In this document: piece by piece, positions 40,001 to 53,700 of the stretch | How positions within the stretch are numbered: the first letter of the stretch is position 1 | Layout of the letters: each line of letters opens with the position of its first letter | Source of the DNA: Symsagittifera roscoffensis | Lineage: Eukaryota > Xenacoelomorpha > Acoela > Convolutidae | Direction: 5' to 3' | Assembly: GCF_963678635.1 (NCBI RefSeq) | Contig: NC_087062.1 | Coordinates: 60,183,584-60,247,583 of the forward strand | DNA length: 64,000 nucleotides | Translations under genes and position numbers: made by a program | The notes under the pieces: model-generated | What the model was told of the DNA's origin: nothing | Databases searched by the model: none | Seen by the model: only the letters and a program-made list of their open reading frames with translations

Positions 40001-42920
40001 TTATGACGTAGCCAAGTTTTGCAATTAAAAAGGTGTGCGATTGGAATAGAAAATCGGCTCGTTTTTCAATGAGTGAAGTTTTTGATTAATATAAACTAGT
40101 ACCTGCAACGCTACGATGCGTTTGAAATGTTTGTGAAATGTGGAAAAAACCGCCATAAGGAGTAGTTTTACATAGCTAATTTTTATGTGGTTCGACAAAG
40201 CGATTCTAAAAACAAAACATGTTAATGACTATGAAAATAATCCAAAAAACCATACAGATGTCCTGTCAAAACTCTGAAAAAAACTTTCATTAAAATTTTA
40301 GAAAAAAAGTTACACTTTCTGCTTGCCAGGGTTTTAAATGTTCCAAGAATTGCTCAACCCGTTCAGCAACCAAAAATTATTCTAAAAACTATATGTCCCA
40401 ACGACTGTCCTTTTTTGTGTGTAGTGTGATGAAAACAAACGAACGAAATTTTACAAACTTCAAAAACTAGACATGTTCCGCTAGATTTGTCTACAAAATG
40501 ATTTTTAAAGTTCTTTTGCAAATTTTACTGAAAAGTAAAAAAACTATTCATTTTTGAAGAGGCGCTACATGAAACTTCAAAAGCTAGTTTTCTGAAAAAA
40601 AACTGAGTTTTTACGCCTTGAAAAAAAATTTTTCTTTGAAAGGGCTTTAAAATGAGATATCATTTATCACAAATCCAAAGAAAACGCTCCTTTTTACTTC
40701 CAGTGGTCGAAACAAAAAAAGTCAAATCAAAACATTCTTCTTCTAAAATTTTGAAAAATTTGATGCATAGAAGATAGCTTAAGATCAGTTTTGTTGGAAG
40801 TAAAATGGTGACTCAATCACCACAAAAAACGAGGATAAAATTTGAGCAATCGGTAAAAATTGAAGGAAAATTTTTAGCTAGATTTTAATTGTCTCGTTGC
40901 ATTTTAAAATTTGCAGCAAAACTAATAGTTTGTCAACATTTAAGGCTTCTTACAAAGAAAAGTAAAAAACAATTTTAAGTGAAGATTAAATAATGATGAT
41001 ATGAACTTATTTTTGGCAAGTTCTGCAAATTGGCGAGCCAACAACAAACCGCCTAACAAAACTTAGGCAAAACAAAATCAAATAGCACATGTTTATAATG
41101 TGAAATACCAGACAGAGTTGTCGTTTTAGACTTGAAGGTTTGAAAACATTTTTTTCTTCTAAGTACCCAAACAAAAAGAAAATTTGATTAAAATCATGAC
41201 AGACAACGCTATGATACAGCTAAGGACAAGATAAATTAAGAAATTGGTCGATAGTACGATATCAAACTATGATATCAAATTATCGCTGTCACTTGAATCT
41301 TTCTGAAGATAAAAATTAATCTCAACAAGCTTCACCGGGAATCAACAAATCAAATGAATGCGAGGCCAATTAAACTCCTAATTGCTGCTGTGTTTGCGGA
41401 TTGTTTCGTCAAACTATCGCTCAAAATTGAAAATCTTGACATCATTTGGTTAAATCGTTTCTATTACAATATAAAGTTGACCGAAAATTGTTTTCCATGT
41501 CGTCTAAACTAAAAAACTTCATAGCTAATGTTTAAGAAACACTAAAATAAACCTAATTATCAAAATTGATGAGATAGTTCTTGCATTGAGCAAAGTATCT
41601 CAAATGTTTTCTTGCAATCAACAAAACTATCCAATTTTATTGCCCAATATTATGACGTAGCCAAATTTTGCAATTGAAAAGGTGTGCGATTGGAATAGAA
41701 AATCGGCTCGTTATTCAATGAGTGAAGTTTTTGATTAATATAAACTAGTACCTGCAACGCTACGATGCGTTTGAAATGTTTGTGAAATATGGAAAAAACC
41801 GCCATAAGGAGTAGTTTTACATAGCTAATTTTTATGTGGTTCGACAAAGCGATTCTTATAATAAAACATGTTAATGACTATGAAAATAATCCAAAAAACC
41901 ATACAGATGTCCTGTCAAAACTCTGAAAAAAAACTTTCATTAAAATTTTAGAAAAAAAGTTACACTTTCTGCTTGCTAGGGTTTTGAATGTTCGAAGAAT
42001 TGCTCAACCTGTTCAGCATCAGCAACCAAAAAGTACTCCTAAAACCATATTTCCGAACGAATGTCCTTTTTTGTGTGGTGTGATGAAGGTAAATGAATGA
42101 AAACTTAAAAATTTCAAAAAATAGACATATTCCGCTAGATTTGTCTACAGAATGATTTTTAAATTGTTTTTGCAGATTCCATACTGGAAAGTAAAAAAAC
42201 TACTTATTATCAAAGAGGCGCTACATGAAGCTTCGATACTTAGTTTTCTGAAAAATAAACTGAGTTTTCAAAGCTTGAATTAAAGTTTTTCTTTGAAAGG
42301 GCTTTAAAATGAGATATCACTTATCACATATCCAAAGAAAACGCTCCTTTTTACTTCCAGCGGTCGAAACAAAAAAAATCCAATCAAAACATTCTTTTTC
42401 TAAAATATTGAAAAAGTTTGATGCATTTAAGATAGCCTAAGATCAGTTTTGTTGGAAGCAAAACGGTGACCCAATTACCACAAAAAAACGAGGATAGATT
42501 TTAAGCAATCAAAGCAAATTAAAAGAAAAGTTTGAGCCATATTTTAATTGTCTCGTTGCCTTTTAAAATCTGCAGCGAAATTAAAAATTTAACAGCATTT
42601 GAGTCCTGTTAATAAAAAAAGTAAACAACAATTTTAACATTAATTACTGATGATATAAACTTGTTTTTGGCAAATTCCGCAAATCGATGAGTCAACCACA
42701 AACAGCAGGATAAGAACTTAGAGAAACCAAAATCAAATAGCACAGGTTTGTAATGTGTATTACCAGACACCGTTGTTCTTTTAGACTTGAAGATTTCAAA
42801 ACATTTTTTTCTTTTAAGTACTCAATGAGAAAGAAAATTCGATCAGGTATGGCAGACAACGCTATGATACAACTAATGACACGATACAATAACAAATTGG
42901 TCGATAGTAAGATATAAACT
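37017..42920. repeat. Tandem array of about 1.65-kb units forming a 3.3-kb higher-order repeat
   Basis: Using ttgaatctttctgaaga as a landmark, units start at 37017 (964 bp, lacking about 0.7 kb after 37224), 37981, 39643 and 41293; the last stops near 42920. Units two apart (about 3.31 kb) are nearly identical, while adjacent units differ more. For example, gaggcgctacatgaaacttc at 37245 and 40560 contrasts with the gaggcgctacatgaaggttc-type at 38907 and 42213. This is an A-B-A-B higher-order structure. The short open frames inside (38558-38791, 41650-41847, 42692-42961) have no domain and are not conserved as a set. No transposon ends or coding capacity were recognised. Confidence 0.9.
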
Positions 42921-43102
42921 CCTGGGTGCTCTAAAAATACGTCAAACATTTTTTGTGTCAAAATTCACTGGCAAAGTGTCTAAGTTTTTCTTGTGTCAAA
43001 GTAAACAAAAAATCAAAAGGAAAAAAAGTTTGTATCGGGCACTTTTCGAAAACTTTGCCTAAACTTTTGTACTGATAGCCGGTGGTGGATTTCAAATTCA
43101 AC
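42921..43102. other. Spacer after the tandem array
   Basis: Nothing recognisable. Confidence 0.4.
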
Positions 43103-43200
43103 CAGGGGTGGATCTGGGACTTTCTCAAGATGGGTGTAGATTTTCCAAAAAAAATTCGAAATTTTTTGTCGCCTTTTTTATAGTTCGACCAAATTTACTT
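43103..43200. mobile_element. Truncated hAT-type MITE end
   Basis: Starts CAGGGGTGGATCTGGGACTT and continues with the family's tagattttccaaaaaaaatt and gaccaaattt segments. The other end is missing. Confidence 0.55.
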
Positions 43201-43581
43201 ATCAGCGAGCCAAAAAATCACATCATAAGAACGAATTTGAATAACTTTCGTAACTGTTACATACTTGGTTCTAAAATATTATATAACACTTACGTATTTT
43301 CGGCTGATTTATATTTCACCCTCATTATAGTCCCCCACCTTGAAAAAGTGAACTGCTAATACAACACAAATGTTTACTCGTGTAATAAAATGTTTAAATT
43401 AAGAACTCAAAACCAACCGGACGCTATGACTTAAACTTCTAAATCTGCTCTCGCGTATTGTTGTACACTAGTTGATTTGTGGTCAGAGAACACGTTAAAA
43501 TGCAACAGAAAATGAACCCTTGACTTTTAGAAGTCCCTTTTTCATAGTAAAAAGGTCAAATTTCTGACCCTTAATCTTGAT

Positions 43582-43936
43582 CAGGGACGAATATAAGGAT
43601 TTTCACGAGGGGGGGGGGGGGGCGAATTTTCAAACATTTTTCGAAATTTTGTCGACCTTTTTTTAGGTCGACAAAATTGGTTTTCGAAGCTCTCCCAAAG
43701 CAGTAAAAAGTCCGTTTTGGCCAAAATTTTTACCAAAAAATTGCGGTTTTTCGGCGCGCGCTCCCCCCCTCAAAATAAGTATATATTGGCGCCGAAGACT
43801 CCTTTAGAAAACTTTTAGGGTCGGTTAGCCAAAAATGGATTTCTTAAAAAGTACCAAAGGGGGGACGCTTTGGGTCGGTAAGGGGTCGAACCCCTGAGGG
43901 GGAAGCGTCCCCCCCCCCCCCCCAAATCCGCCCCTG
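43582..43936. mobile_element. hAT-type MITE
   Basis: 355 bp, from CAGGGACGAATATAAGGA to CCCAAATCCGCCCCTG, with a perfect 8-bp duplication ATCTTGAT (43574-43581, 43937-43944). G and C runs lie near the ends, with the same interior as 11954-12393. Confidence 0.87.
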
Positions 43937-44032
43937 ATCTTGATAAAGGGGCCAAATTTCTATCTTTAACCATTCTGAAGGGATCAATTTGCATGCTGAT
44001 TTTTCATTCTTTTATAATTTTACCATAATTAC

Positions 44033-44187
44033 AGGATCTTTGTAACTATATCCCTCCCTCGGGTGCCTAGAAACGAATATCCCCCCTCCCTATAGAAATA
44101 AATTAACGGTTAAGAATATGAGAACTTTAAACCTAGAAACGAATCTCTCCCCCCTTGCAAAAAGGGGGATATAGTTAAAGAGATCCT
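44033..44187. repeat. Short inverted-end element (family with 13441-13587)
   Basis: The ends aggatctttgtaactatatc and gatatagttaaagagatcct are inverse. The interior shares acctagaaacgaatctc and cttgcaaaaaggggg with the 13.4-kb copy. Confidence 0.6.
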
Positions 44188-44642
44188 AATTAGATATTGC
44201 TATATAGGATTTAGATAATCAACGATGAAAATCTATGAGAAAAACTGAAGCATGAAATCATAACTCGAAACAATCAAGTTGAAATCAGTTGACTTGTTTA
44301 TGTAGATGTGAACAATAAGGAAGCATAGGTGAGGTCACTCATGGAAACTTAACATAAATATCAAAATCCTCATGGACTAAACTCGACCTCTCAAACTGTT
44401 TGTTCGGAAATATCTGGACATTTAAGCAAATCAAATAAAAGATTAAAACTCATTAAATATTGGTTGTAAATTTTCGCTTTATGACAATCAATTTCTATTT
44501 ACTAATTCAAACTAGTTAATGTTATTGAACCGAGACACGCCATTAATGCGATTAGTTATGCAATGAAGTTTGTTTGAATTGTTCTGAGTTCACAATTCCC
44601 ATTGACCCCGAAGACCCCCAGATTGCATATATATTCATCTTT

Positions 44643-44706
44643 TCACACGGTAACAGGGGTAGAGACAGGGTTGTTCTTCACGCAGTCGAGATATCGCCGA
44701 ACTTCC
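44643..44706 (-). CDS. Helical-repeat gene, last exon
   Basis: The acceptor ttttttcag lies just above 44706. Encodes EVRRYLDCVKNNPVSTPVTV and the TGA stop (44643-44645). Its first base completes the codon split from the exon above. Confidence 0.75.
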
Positions 44707-47700
44707 CTGAAAAAATGCAATTCACGAATGTGAGAAAATTGGATTAACTTCACTGTTAAAGTGAAGAGATGAAAGGCGGAAGAATCACCTGGACAGAGGT
44801 CCTCCTTGGTTTGCTTTGCTGGCTAAGAGTCTGGTCAATCTGGCATTAGAGGGCCTCAGAATTAGGAATGTCCGCAGAATCTAAATAAACTATTTTAAGG
44901 CCGCAATAAGTAACTGTTTCTTCTCTCACCAAAAATGCCATTAACAAAAACTCAAGTCTTTTATCGGAAACCGGTGAAATTAAAATCTCATTGAACTACT
45001 GCCTTCAAAATACTGCGAAAAAAAGGTGTCTTTCGCGTGGGCTCTTGAAACCTAAGAGTATTCGAAATACGCCACATTTTCATACATTAGCCCAGCATTA
45101 GTGATTAAATAGCAGCACTCTGCTGCATTTTGAACATACAGAAGTTTGTTATCAAACTAAAGAAAACACAAATACTTGGACATGTTAAGAAAATAATCTC
45201 ACTTGTTTTTTTTATAGAAAACTATTTTGCATATATGTTACTTGAAAAAAATAAAATAAAAATTATATCAAAGATATAGTGGCATGGCAACGAGAATGTC
45301 ATTTATTGGAATGACTAGTGGTTATGTGGGTGTTACGTGTATCTTGAGGAAGTCGGAGTGTCCCACTTCCAACATCTCAGCCAAATGTTTGAGCACAAAG
45401 GCACTTCTGATGTTGAGAGTGCCACAACACACCACACACTCCAGTCGCACTGTCTCCTCGCTCGACTCCAGACCCCTGCACAAATCATCATCATCATTCT
45501 TCTTTGTTTAGACACCCTCTCTTGTTCAAAGAGGTGTTACAATCAAGTCAAAATTGCTTGGTGAATTTATTTTTCATATTAAAATGCTGTATCTCAGCAT
45601 GATGGGGTATTAATTTTGAACGTTTTTTTATATAACATTCAACTGAGTGTCAATGAAAAAATTCCTAGCTCGAAGCCCACCGGATTTCTTGCTGGTTGCG
45701 TGAGGGTGAAACAACTTATCACACTAAAAACTACTGAAAATTGCAAAATGGTATTTCAAAAGTTACTTTGCTATTTGACTAGTGAACAAATGATGCGCAT
45801 TTTGAGACATATTTTTGCGCTCAAGGAACATTTTGTTCATCACCACAATGGTGACGACTATAAACGCATGGCCCTTAATATCAGCTGGAGTCTTGTTTTA
45901 TCAATTAGTAATAAGCTTAAGACTCGTCAGCTGTCTTTTGAAATACTCACTTGATAGTCTCCTGGACTGCCCTGCCTCTGAAATCGAGAACAGTCATGAC
46001 ACGGGCTCCCAACTGTCGAACTTTCTGAAAAAATGAGCTCATTCTTGAAAGGTCTTTTTCATTACACCCCCTCTCATCAGTATATGTTCATCTAAGTAAA
46101 GTAGCAACATGACCATATAATGATCAAGTTAAAAAATGTGAACCATGTTTTCGCAGTTTTTAAGGCCTAAAAATTGTTCTTCAGGGACCCATGTAAATTT
46201 AAAGGGCCAAACTATGATATTTATACCTTGCAGTTCAACTATTCTTACCGTGTGCGTTTCCTCCCAGAGGCATCTTCTGACAACTTGGTATATACGTTCA
46301 GTCTCCACTTCACTTTCGGCATAGGGTGGGTTCAGGATAGGGTTCCAGCACATCAGCAGACACAGTGCACTGCCACGACACTGCCGACAAAAAGTACACA
46401 GATGAACATCGTTAATAAAACTTTTCTCCGGTGCCAAAATTTCACACCTCATATATTCACGTATAGAGATTTTGTCTCAATTTTCTAGCACAGTTTGAGA
46501 TTTAGATCAACATCAAAATCGTGCTTCAAAATAATCCTTTTCACCAATTTTTAATCGGTTTAATAGTAGGAGCTACACAACTGCAGGGCATTTTTTTAAA
46601 TTCTAGCTGCCTTAAGTATTAATGGGGGTGCAACAACTGTTTCCTCATTTTTTTCCGCAAATTTTTTTACCCCGCCATTTTTCATACCATGCATTTATAC
46701 CCCACTTTATAAATAACCCTAAAACCCAACAAATTTATGAGAATGATGAAATTAGTAACGATTTTTTTCATTAAAAAGTCGTTTGTGATAGCAGCTTATT
46801 TGAAATTTTTGTCGCATCTTTCTTTTGCTACTAGAATTTTTCCAAAAGACCTCAAAGTCGCAAAAGTTCAACCATTTTAAAAGCTGGAAGCAAAAAAGTC
46901 TGCAATTACCGCCTAACATCACTGTTGAGTAGCTGCAGTAAATTAATTGAATAGGTTAAGCACTCTCGCTTGTACATTTACCTTGAAAAATTTGAAGTTT
47001 TGCATCATTGTCAATTTTATTTTTGAGAGAAATTTGCAACAGTCGATGCATTAACAGAAATAACGGAACGAATACGACTATGAGTCGATAAAACAAAAAT
47101 TTTAGTTTTTGTTTATTTAAACAAGGCTTTTGATACACTTGATCACTGAACTCTGCTGAGGAAGCTCGAGTGCTATTGAGTGCGTGAAAATTGTTACAGA
47201 TGTTATGAAAGTTGTCTAACAGATCTCAAGCGTAAATTAGAATAACTGTTCTCTGATTGGCTACCAATCACTACAGATATACCTCAAGGCCGTGTTTCAG
47301 ACTCTTTACTTTTTCTGGTTTATATAAATGAGATGCATCTTCGAGGATTTCATTTATATTTGACAAATATTTCATCCTGGTTTAGCCTAAAGATTCTAAC
47401 TAAAAACTCAGATAAACTAACTTACTAAGTTTTTTAAAAAATGCTTCTAAAATTTGTGTCAACCTTTTTGATAAATATTATAGAGCTCAACCCTCTTTTA
47501 AGTACCTTGGTGTCATTTTAGATGCTAACTTGAAATGTTTTCAACACATACAGATAGTAAAAACGAAATGACGGAGGCATTGCGGTATAATTTCAAAAAT
47601 GAGATACAACGTACCAACTGCGATCTTGCTCAAATACTATCATTCGAATAGAAAGCCCATAAAACAATATGGTTTGCTTGTATATGGTGGCACGAGTTTT

Positions 47701-50700
47701 GCTATTTTCGATCAATCTAATGCTCCAGCGAAAACCTTTTCGCTTTATTTACTTCATAAGGAAACATGATTCAATTACACAATCTTTTGTTGACGACAAA
47801 ATAGAAACAGTGCTAGAACTATACGTGTACAGTTTGTTTAAATTTAATTTGAGATCGTTGAATCGACAATTTTTAAACAGAATTCATAAAATTTCTGTTT
47901 TCTATAAAAAGTTTGGCATTCCAAACAAAAATTTCAAAAAATACAACATTCAATCGCCCATTCTATAAAAATAAAATGAAAACTTGTTTTTATTTAAGAG
48001 AGGAGCAAAATCACTGAACATTATGATTGAAAATGATTTGTTGCCAGAGAACTTTGGAAAAAAAGTAAATAAAATAAGAAAACATTTTCGTTCATAAATG
48101 CGAAATTAACTTTTCACGGATTTAACGAAAAGGTGCAGCATGTATTTCAGTAGATATTCAGTGTAATCAAAATTTATCCAGTGTTTTAACGCTAACAGAT
48201 AATCACTATAGTGTTGCGAATCTACTCCTAAAAATGAACTTCGAAATCCTTGTAGTTTTCGAGATATCGATTTTTTTTTCTTCAAAAAATCGGATTTTCG
48301 AAAAAAAGGAAAAAAATCTCGTTCTTAGCTCAAATTACCATATTATGATTAAGAAAAACTGGGCTCGTCTAACTACATCTTTTATCCCTTACTCTATTCC
48401 TTCCCAATTTTCATTATATTTCGCATTTTTAAAAACAAAATGGAAAAATTCGGTTTTTTTTGTGTTTTTTTCTTTTTGTTTATACCAGAATTATTGAGGT
48501 TAATGAGACATCGTATAAAATTATCGAAAAAACCTGACCTGAGTTTATGTTACCGAAACGTGCTAAATTTCCGAAAATCTTCAAAAAACGCTTCAAAAAA
48601 TTCGATTTGCTTTCCTTTTTTATGATCCTTATCATGAATATTTTTCTCTAATATTGACTCTAATTATTTGAACAGAGGGTAGACCCTAAGTAGGAGCGCA
48701 ATGCGCCTTTTGTCCATCGTTTTCAATTTTTGTCTTGAATTGAATAGTTCGATATAAATTGTTCGTAACTAGTTGAAAACAAATAGATGATTGTAGTTTG
48801 TTTCAACATGATTTTGGATAAATAATTTCTTCTTCTTCTTCTTCAACTTTTTTTACCCCCTCATATTTTTACTCCTCAGAACACTTCATAGTTTTTCAGC
48901 ATCAAATCTTGACCGCCACAATCGCGCCAACGTGTTGCGAGAATGACAGCAGAGGACAGAGGTTAAAACACTATACGAATTTTATAACCGGCTACCTTAA
49001 AAAAAAAATAATAAGAATTGGCGAATAAAAAAAAGGTGGGGTAAAAAAAGAAAAAAGACCGAAACTAAAACAAAAAGGGATTAAAACATACATAGTGAAA
49101 TATAAAGCATTGAAAATGTGGGAACCCACATTTCCAAACCACCAGCTCTTTTAGAAAAAATTGTCTCGTCAATTGTATTTCAAACATTTGCCATTCAGAT
49201 AATGCAAACGATATAAAACGTATGAACACGAACAAGTATAAAACATTGAACTAAATTTTTAAATACAAATTGTCATAAAATCAATTTCAGACAACCTAAT
49301 ACGGTCAATTTTTGCGATAGAGATTGGGAAACCAGAAATTGTTAACTTTAAAAACTGAAGATTGATTTCCTTGTATCATTAGCACACAAACGAATGCATT
49401 TCATAGTCATATTAACATTTGCAATGTATAATTTTATAGTTGATGTGATGATAGATATATTCAGACATTGCGGCAGAACTAACTGCCGTGATAAAATAAG
49501 TGTTACATGAGGACCGAGAACCAAAAAATGAAAGAAAAAACTATATTTAAGTAATTACCTCCCAGGACGGTGACTTGTGTGTTTGTTTGTAGCTCAGATC
49601 CAGTAGCTCCTGGCTTCGGCATCCAATGAAACGAACCAACACTTCCAAAGACTGAAAAAAGCTACAAATCAATAATTAATAAAATGATGACTGAAAAAAA
49701 ATAGTCACAAAAGATGACATCAACATTTCAACTCGTCATTCTTAGTAATTTTCGATCTTGTTAAAATAAAATATTGTGCAGTTCTTCTCAACTATAATAA
49801 AATCTGGGTACCAACTTGAGCAATAACCCACGGGTTCGAAGACTGGAATGCATATCGGGTGAGAACATCAACTGAAGTCGATTGAAGAGAATTTTTCGAG
49901 ACATCGGGGCGTTCCTCGGAGTTGGGCAAGTGGTTGACAATGAGTCCCAACAGCAGAGCACAGTTGAAATGAAGACCTCCATTGTAGTCAATTGCACCTG
50001 AAGTGAGCAGCAGTTGATCCCGCAGACATGCAGCCAAGTCCACGATGGTGTCTGGCTCAAGCTACAATAGAAGAAAACAGCCTTCTTCAAGACATCAATG
50101 CTGAAAAAACTATCGCAGCGAAAAATGAAAACCAAAAATGAAAACCGAGAAAGGGTTTCACTTAGAATCATGTAGTTAAAAGTGGGAAAATAGCCCCAAG
50201 ATGTGTGAAAAAGTGTGAGAGAACAAGTAAACCGAAAAACTTGATTAAAATGCTTTTTAAATTAACAATTGAGGTAACATTTGTAACCTTTCGAGTTTCA
50301 AACAAAACTATATCGCGTTGAAGCTCTTTGAACTTCAAAATATGTTCAATTTTGAAGTTTGTTTTAAAGTTAATCAGTTAGAGAAAACTGGATCATTAGG
50401 TGTTTTTTTTATTGCTGTAATTTCTTTTATTCCGCTGGGAATTCAGAAAATTAAAATCAATTTTTGAAATTCGAAGTCAATACCGTTTTTCGTGACCTTC
50501 ACACTTTTACTGTTCGATACTTATGTTTACTTTTCTTTTAACAAAAGAAAAAGGCTGAACTTCAAAAAATCAAAAGGCAAACTCCGAAAAATCAAATCTG
50601 AACAAAAACAAATTTTAAGATTTTTCCTGAAAAAAAAAACAAAAAAAACAGACCTACATAACTGAAAATCTTTTTGATCGTTTACACTTAATTATCGATA

Positions 50701-53700
50701 AAATACATGTGCCCGAATTAAAACATAACATACAATCCAAAAAAGATGTAAAGGCTCAAAAATCAAACCGTTTTTTTTTCGTAACCAAGAAAAAAATTTC
50801 TAACTTAATCATACTATTCCAATAACGAAAAATGGGGCTTTTATGCGAACATTCGTTCGACCGCGGGGCCAACAAAAAAGCAATTGATATGCAAGTTTTT
50901 TGTTTCTGGTCACATTTGAAAAAAAAACACATTGCGCCCTACGACGTCAAGCTCAGGTACGAGTTCTTCTGAAAATTAAAAAAAAAAACAATTTTTCTCA
51001 TTAGGTAGACAATTTTTTGAAATATTTTGAATTCCGAAAAACAAAAAAAAAAATTTGAAAAGATAAAAACAATTGACAGCCCACGAGCTTTCTTTGAGGT
51101 AGTCTAATTTTGTCGAACAAACACTAACACTCTAAACCATAGTTTTAAGCCACTTTGTTAGAAGGCCGAAACAAAAGTCAAAAACAGCCGAAACATGAAA
51201 ATAATTTTACCATTTTCCCTTCACCGGTTTACGATAATATACGGTGCTCATTCAATCAATAGTTTGCCAATTAGTTCAGTGTAAAAATCGAGAATTTGGA
51301 ACTGGATTTTTAAATGAAAAACTGAAACAAAAACTGCACTAACTTAGAATAACCGTCTCTTTAGATTGACGATCTTAGAATGCCAATTTAGAACGACGGT
51401 CTCGTTTATTTAGCATACATTCTCCCTCAAAATTAGTATAAATCAGTGCCAAAAGCGTCTTGAGACAAAGTTTTGATTTCCTGGTCGTGAAAACGGATGG
51501 CGTAAAATTGTACCTTTTCATTCGTTTACATTTAATTATTGCAAAAATTACATAAAACCGAAGTAAAACACTACATACATTACAAACATACAAACAAGTT
51601 TAATTTTAAGACATCTTAAAATATCAAATCGTTTTTCCTCGTATTTAAAAAAACTTATAGCTGAATCATGTGATTCGAATAACAAAGGGTGGAGATTCTA
51701 TGTTATTATCCATTCGACCGCGGGGTCCAAAAAACAATTGATATCCAGAATTTTGTTACCAGTTAAATTTGAAAGTAGCACATTATTGCACATCATGAAG
51801 CCAAGCTCGGGTACGTTCAGGGGCGTATTTAGGGGGGGCGGACGCCCTTCTCCTCAGGGAATCGACCACATGCCGAAACAAAGTGTCCCTCTTTGTACTA
51901 TTTTGAGATTTCCCTTTTTGGCTCACTGACCCTAAAATTTTTCTAAAGGCGCCTTAGGCGCCAAAATATACTAATTTTGAGGGGGGAGAAACTGTCTAAA
52001 AAGCATTTTTTCAAAAATTTGCATGCGGCGCAGAAAGTTTGGTCTTCATAGCGATTTGGGAGAGCTCAGAAGATCTTTTTGGTTGATCTAAAAAAAAGTC
52101 GACAAAATTTTCGAAAACTTTTTGAACATCCCCCCCCCTCGAGAAAATCCTAGATCCGCCCCTGAGTACTTTAGTAATGGTTTCGATTTATTTGCCAGTT
52201 GATATCGCAGTTTAGCTAAGGTAAGTTAGTTCATGTTCAAAGACATCTGCGGCAGCCAGCAAGAAGAAGCGGATTCCAGTGACAAGTTGCGGAAGCCAGA
52301 GAAAAACAGAGACAGTATACTGCGGATCCAGCGACATTTAAAGGAATTCGCTTCAACTGAGAACACGCGTTTATCGCAGAATTGCATAACAACAAATAAA
52401 TGATCAAAAAAAGCATGTTTCCGGATTCCGGCTGCAAGAGTCTCCTACAGAAGCTGCTTGTAATAAAACCGAGATTGACTTCGTAAAACATGGCGAGAGG
52501 AAGGCGACCAACACTTCATCAATACTGGTTGTCAGAATTTTCAAAAACGTCTTTTTCTGTATTTATTAAAGTACACTACTTTACCTACAGATTTCTATTA
52601 AGTCGATCAAGAGGCGCCTTTGGCGTCAATATACACTAATTTTGAAAATTTAAAACTTGCCGGAAAAAAATTGTTTCATGACAAAACCTTCCAAAAGTGT
52701 CACAGAAGATTTTTGTGCATTATTAGGAAGATAAAATCATATTTACAATAAAATAAGAAACGAAGTAGAACTAAAGTATTTAAAGGGCGTCATCGAATTC
52801 AGTGTGATCGGGTTGGTCTGAAAACTGAAAAAAAAACTTTCTCGACCTTCAGGTTTCACAAAAATAAAGGTTTTACCTAGAGGCGAAGCTGCGCTTCGCA
52901 AACATTTGCGAGAACACGACCAAAAAGCAGCTCTATCAAATGAAATAAGAAAAAGTAGAATTAAGCCTCGAATTAGCAAAAACAAGGCTACGTGTAGGAT
53001 TCGAATCTGCGGCCTACTGCAATCAAGAGATTTTGAGTCTCACTTATTATTCACTCAGCCATGCAAGCTTAACAACCGACAAAGACTAGTCACGAATAGA
53101 GCAGCTACATATGCAAATAACTTGCCAGAGCCATTCAGCAAAAGTTGCACCAAATAAAAATCGACTCATTTTTGCATGTTATAATTTGGAATATTACAAA
53201 CTGAAGGCAGCATCCACGCTGTTATTGCATGTAACTAATCGCAAAGCATAAAACTACATTATGTATAATTTATGGATTTCGAAAAACTACGAGATATACT
53301 GAGTTTTCAAAATTGTTATGTTGTTTGAAACAAATAAATTTTTTCGGTTCACTTAATAAATTAAAAATGCATCAAGTGTGTTCACTTATTAGGATTCGAA
53401 TATCAAACCACATGCTATCAAAAAGCTGTTAAGATTCCCCACCATTATTGGGGTGCCGCATAATCAAGGTGTCGCGCCAATATTTGCGACTTAGGCTAGA
53501 AAAAAGAAGATTCGTACTAATACACTCGCTTCGCAAGTGTAACACAGAGGCAAAGTAGCATCGCATACACAAGCAAAAGTATGACCGATAATGCTACTGG
53601 GAAAAACTGAATGAGTGAAATTTTGAGTCTAAAAAATTTCCTAAGGGACACACGCCAATTATGAGTCTAGATAATTGCTAAGTGATGCAAGCCAATTATA

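Noticed and set aside
37017-42920. CRISPR-like or coding tandem array
   Set aside because: Units are 1.65 kb with no spacers, in an animal genome, and without conserved open frames.
45284-45564. Several overlapping open frames on both strands
   Set aside because: Only one minus-strand frame fits the splice phases of the neighbouring exons; the others are shadows of that exon's GC-rich sequence.
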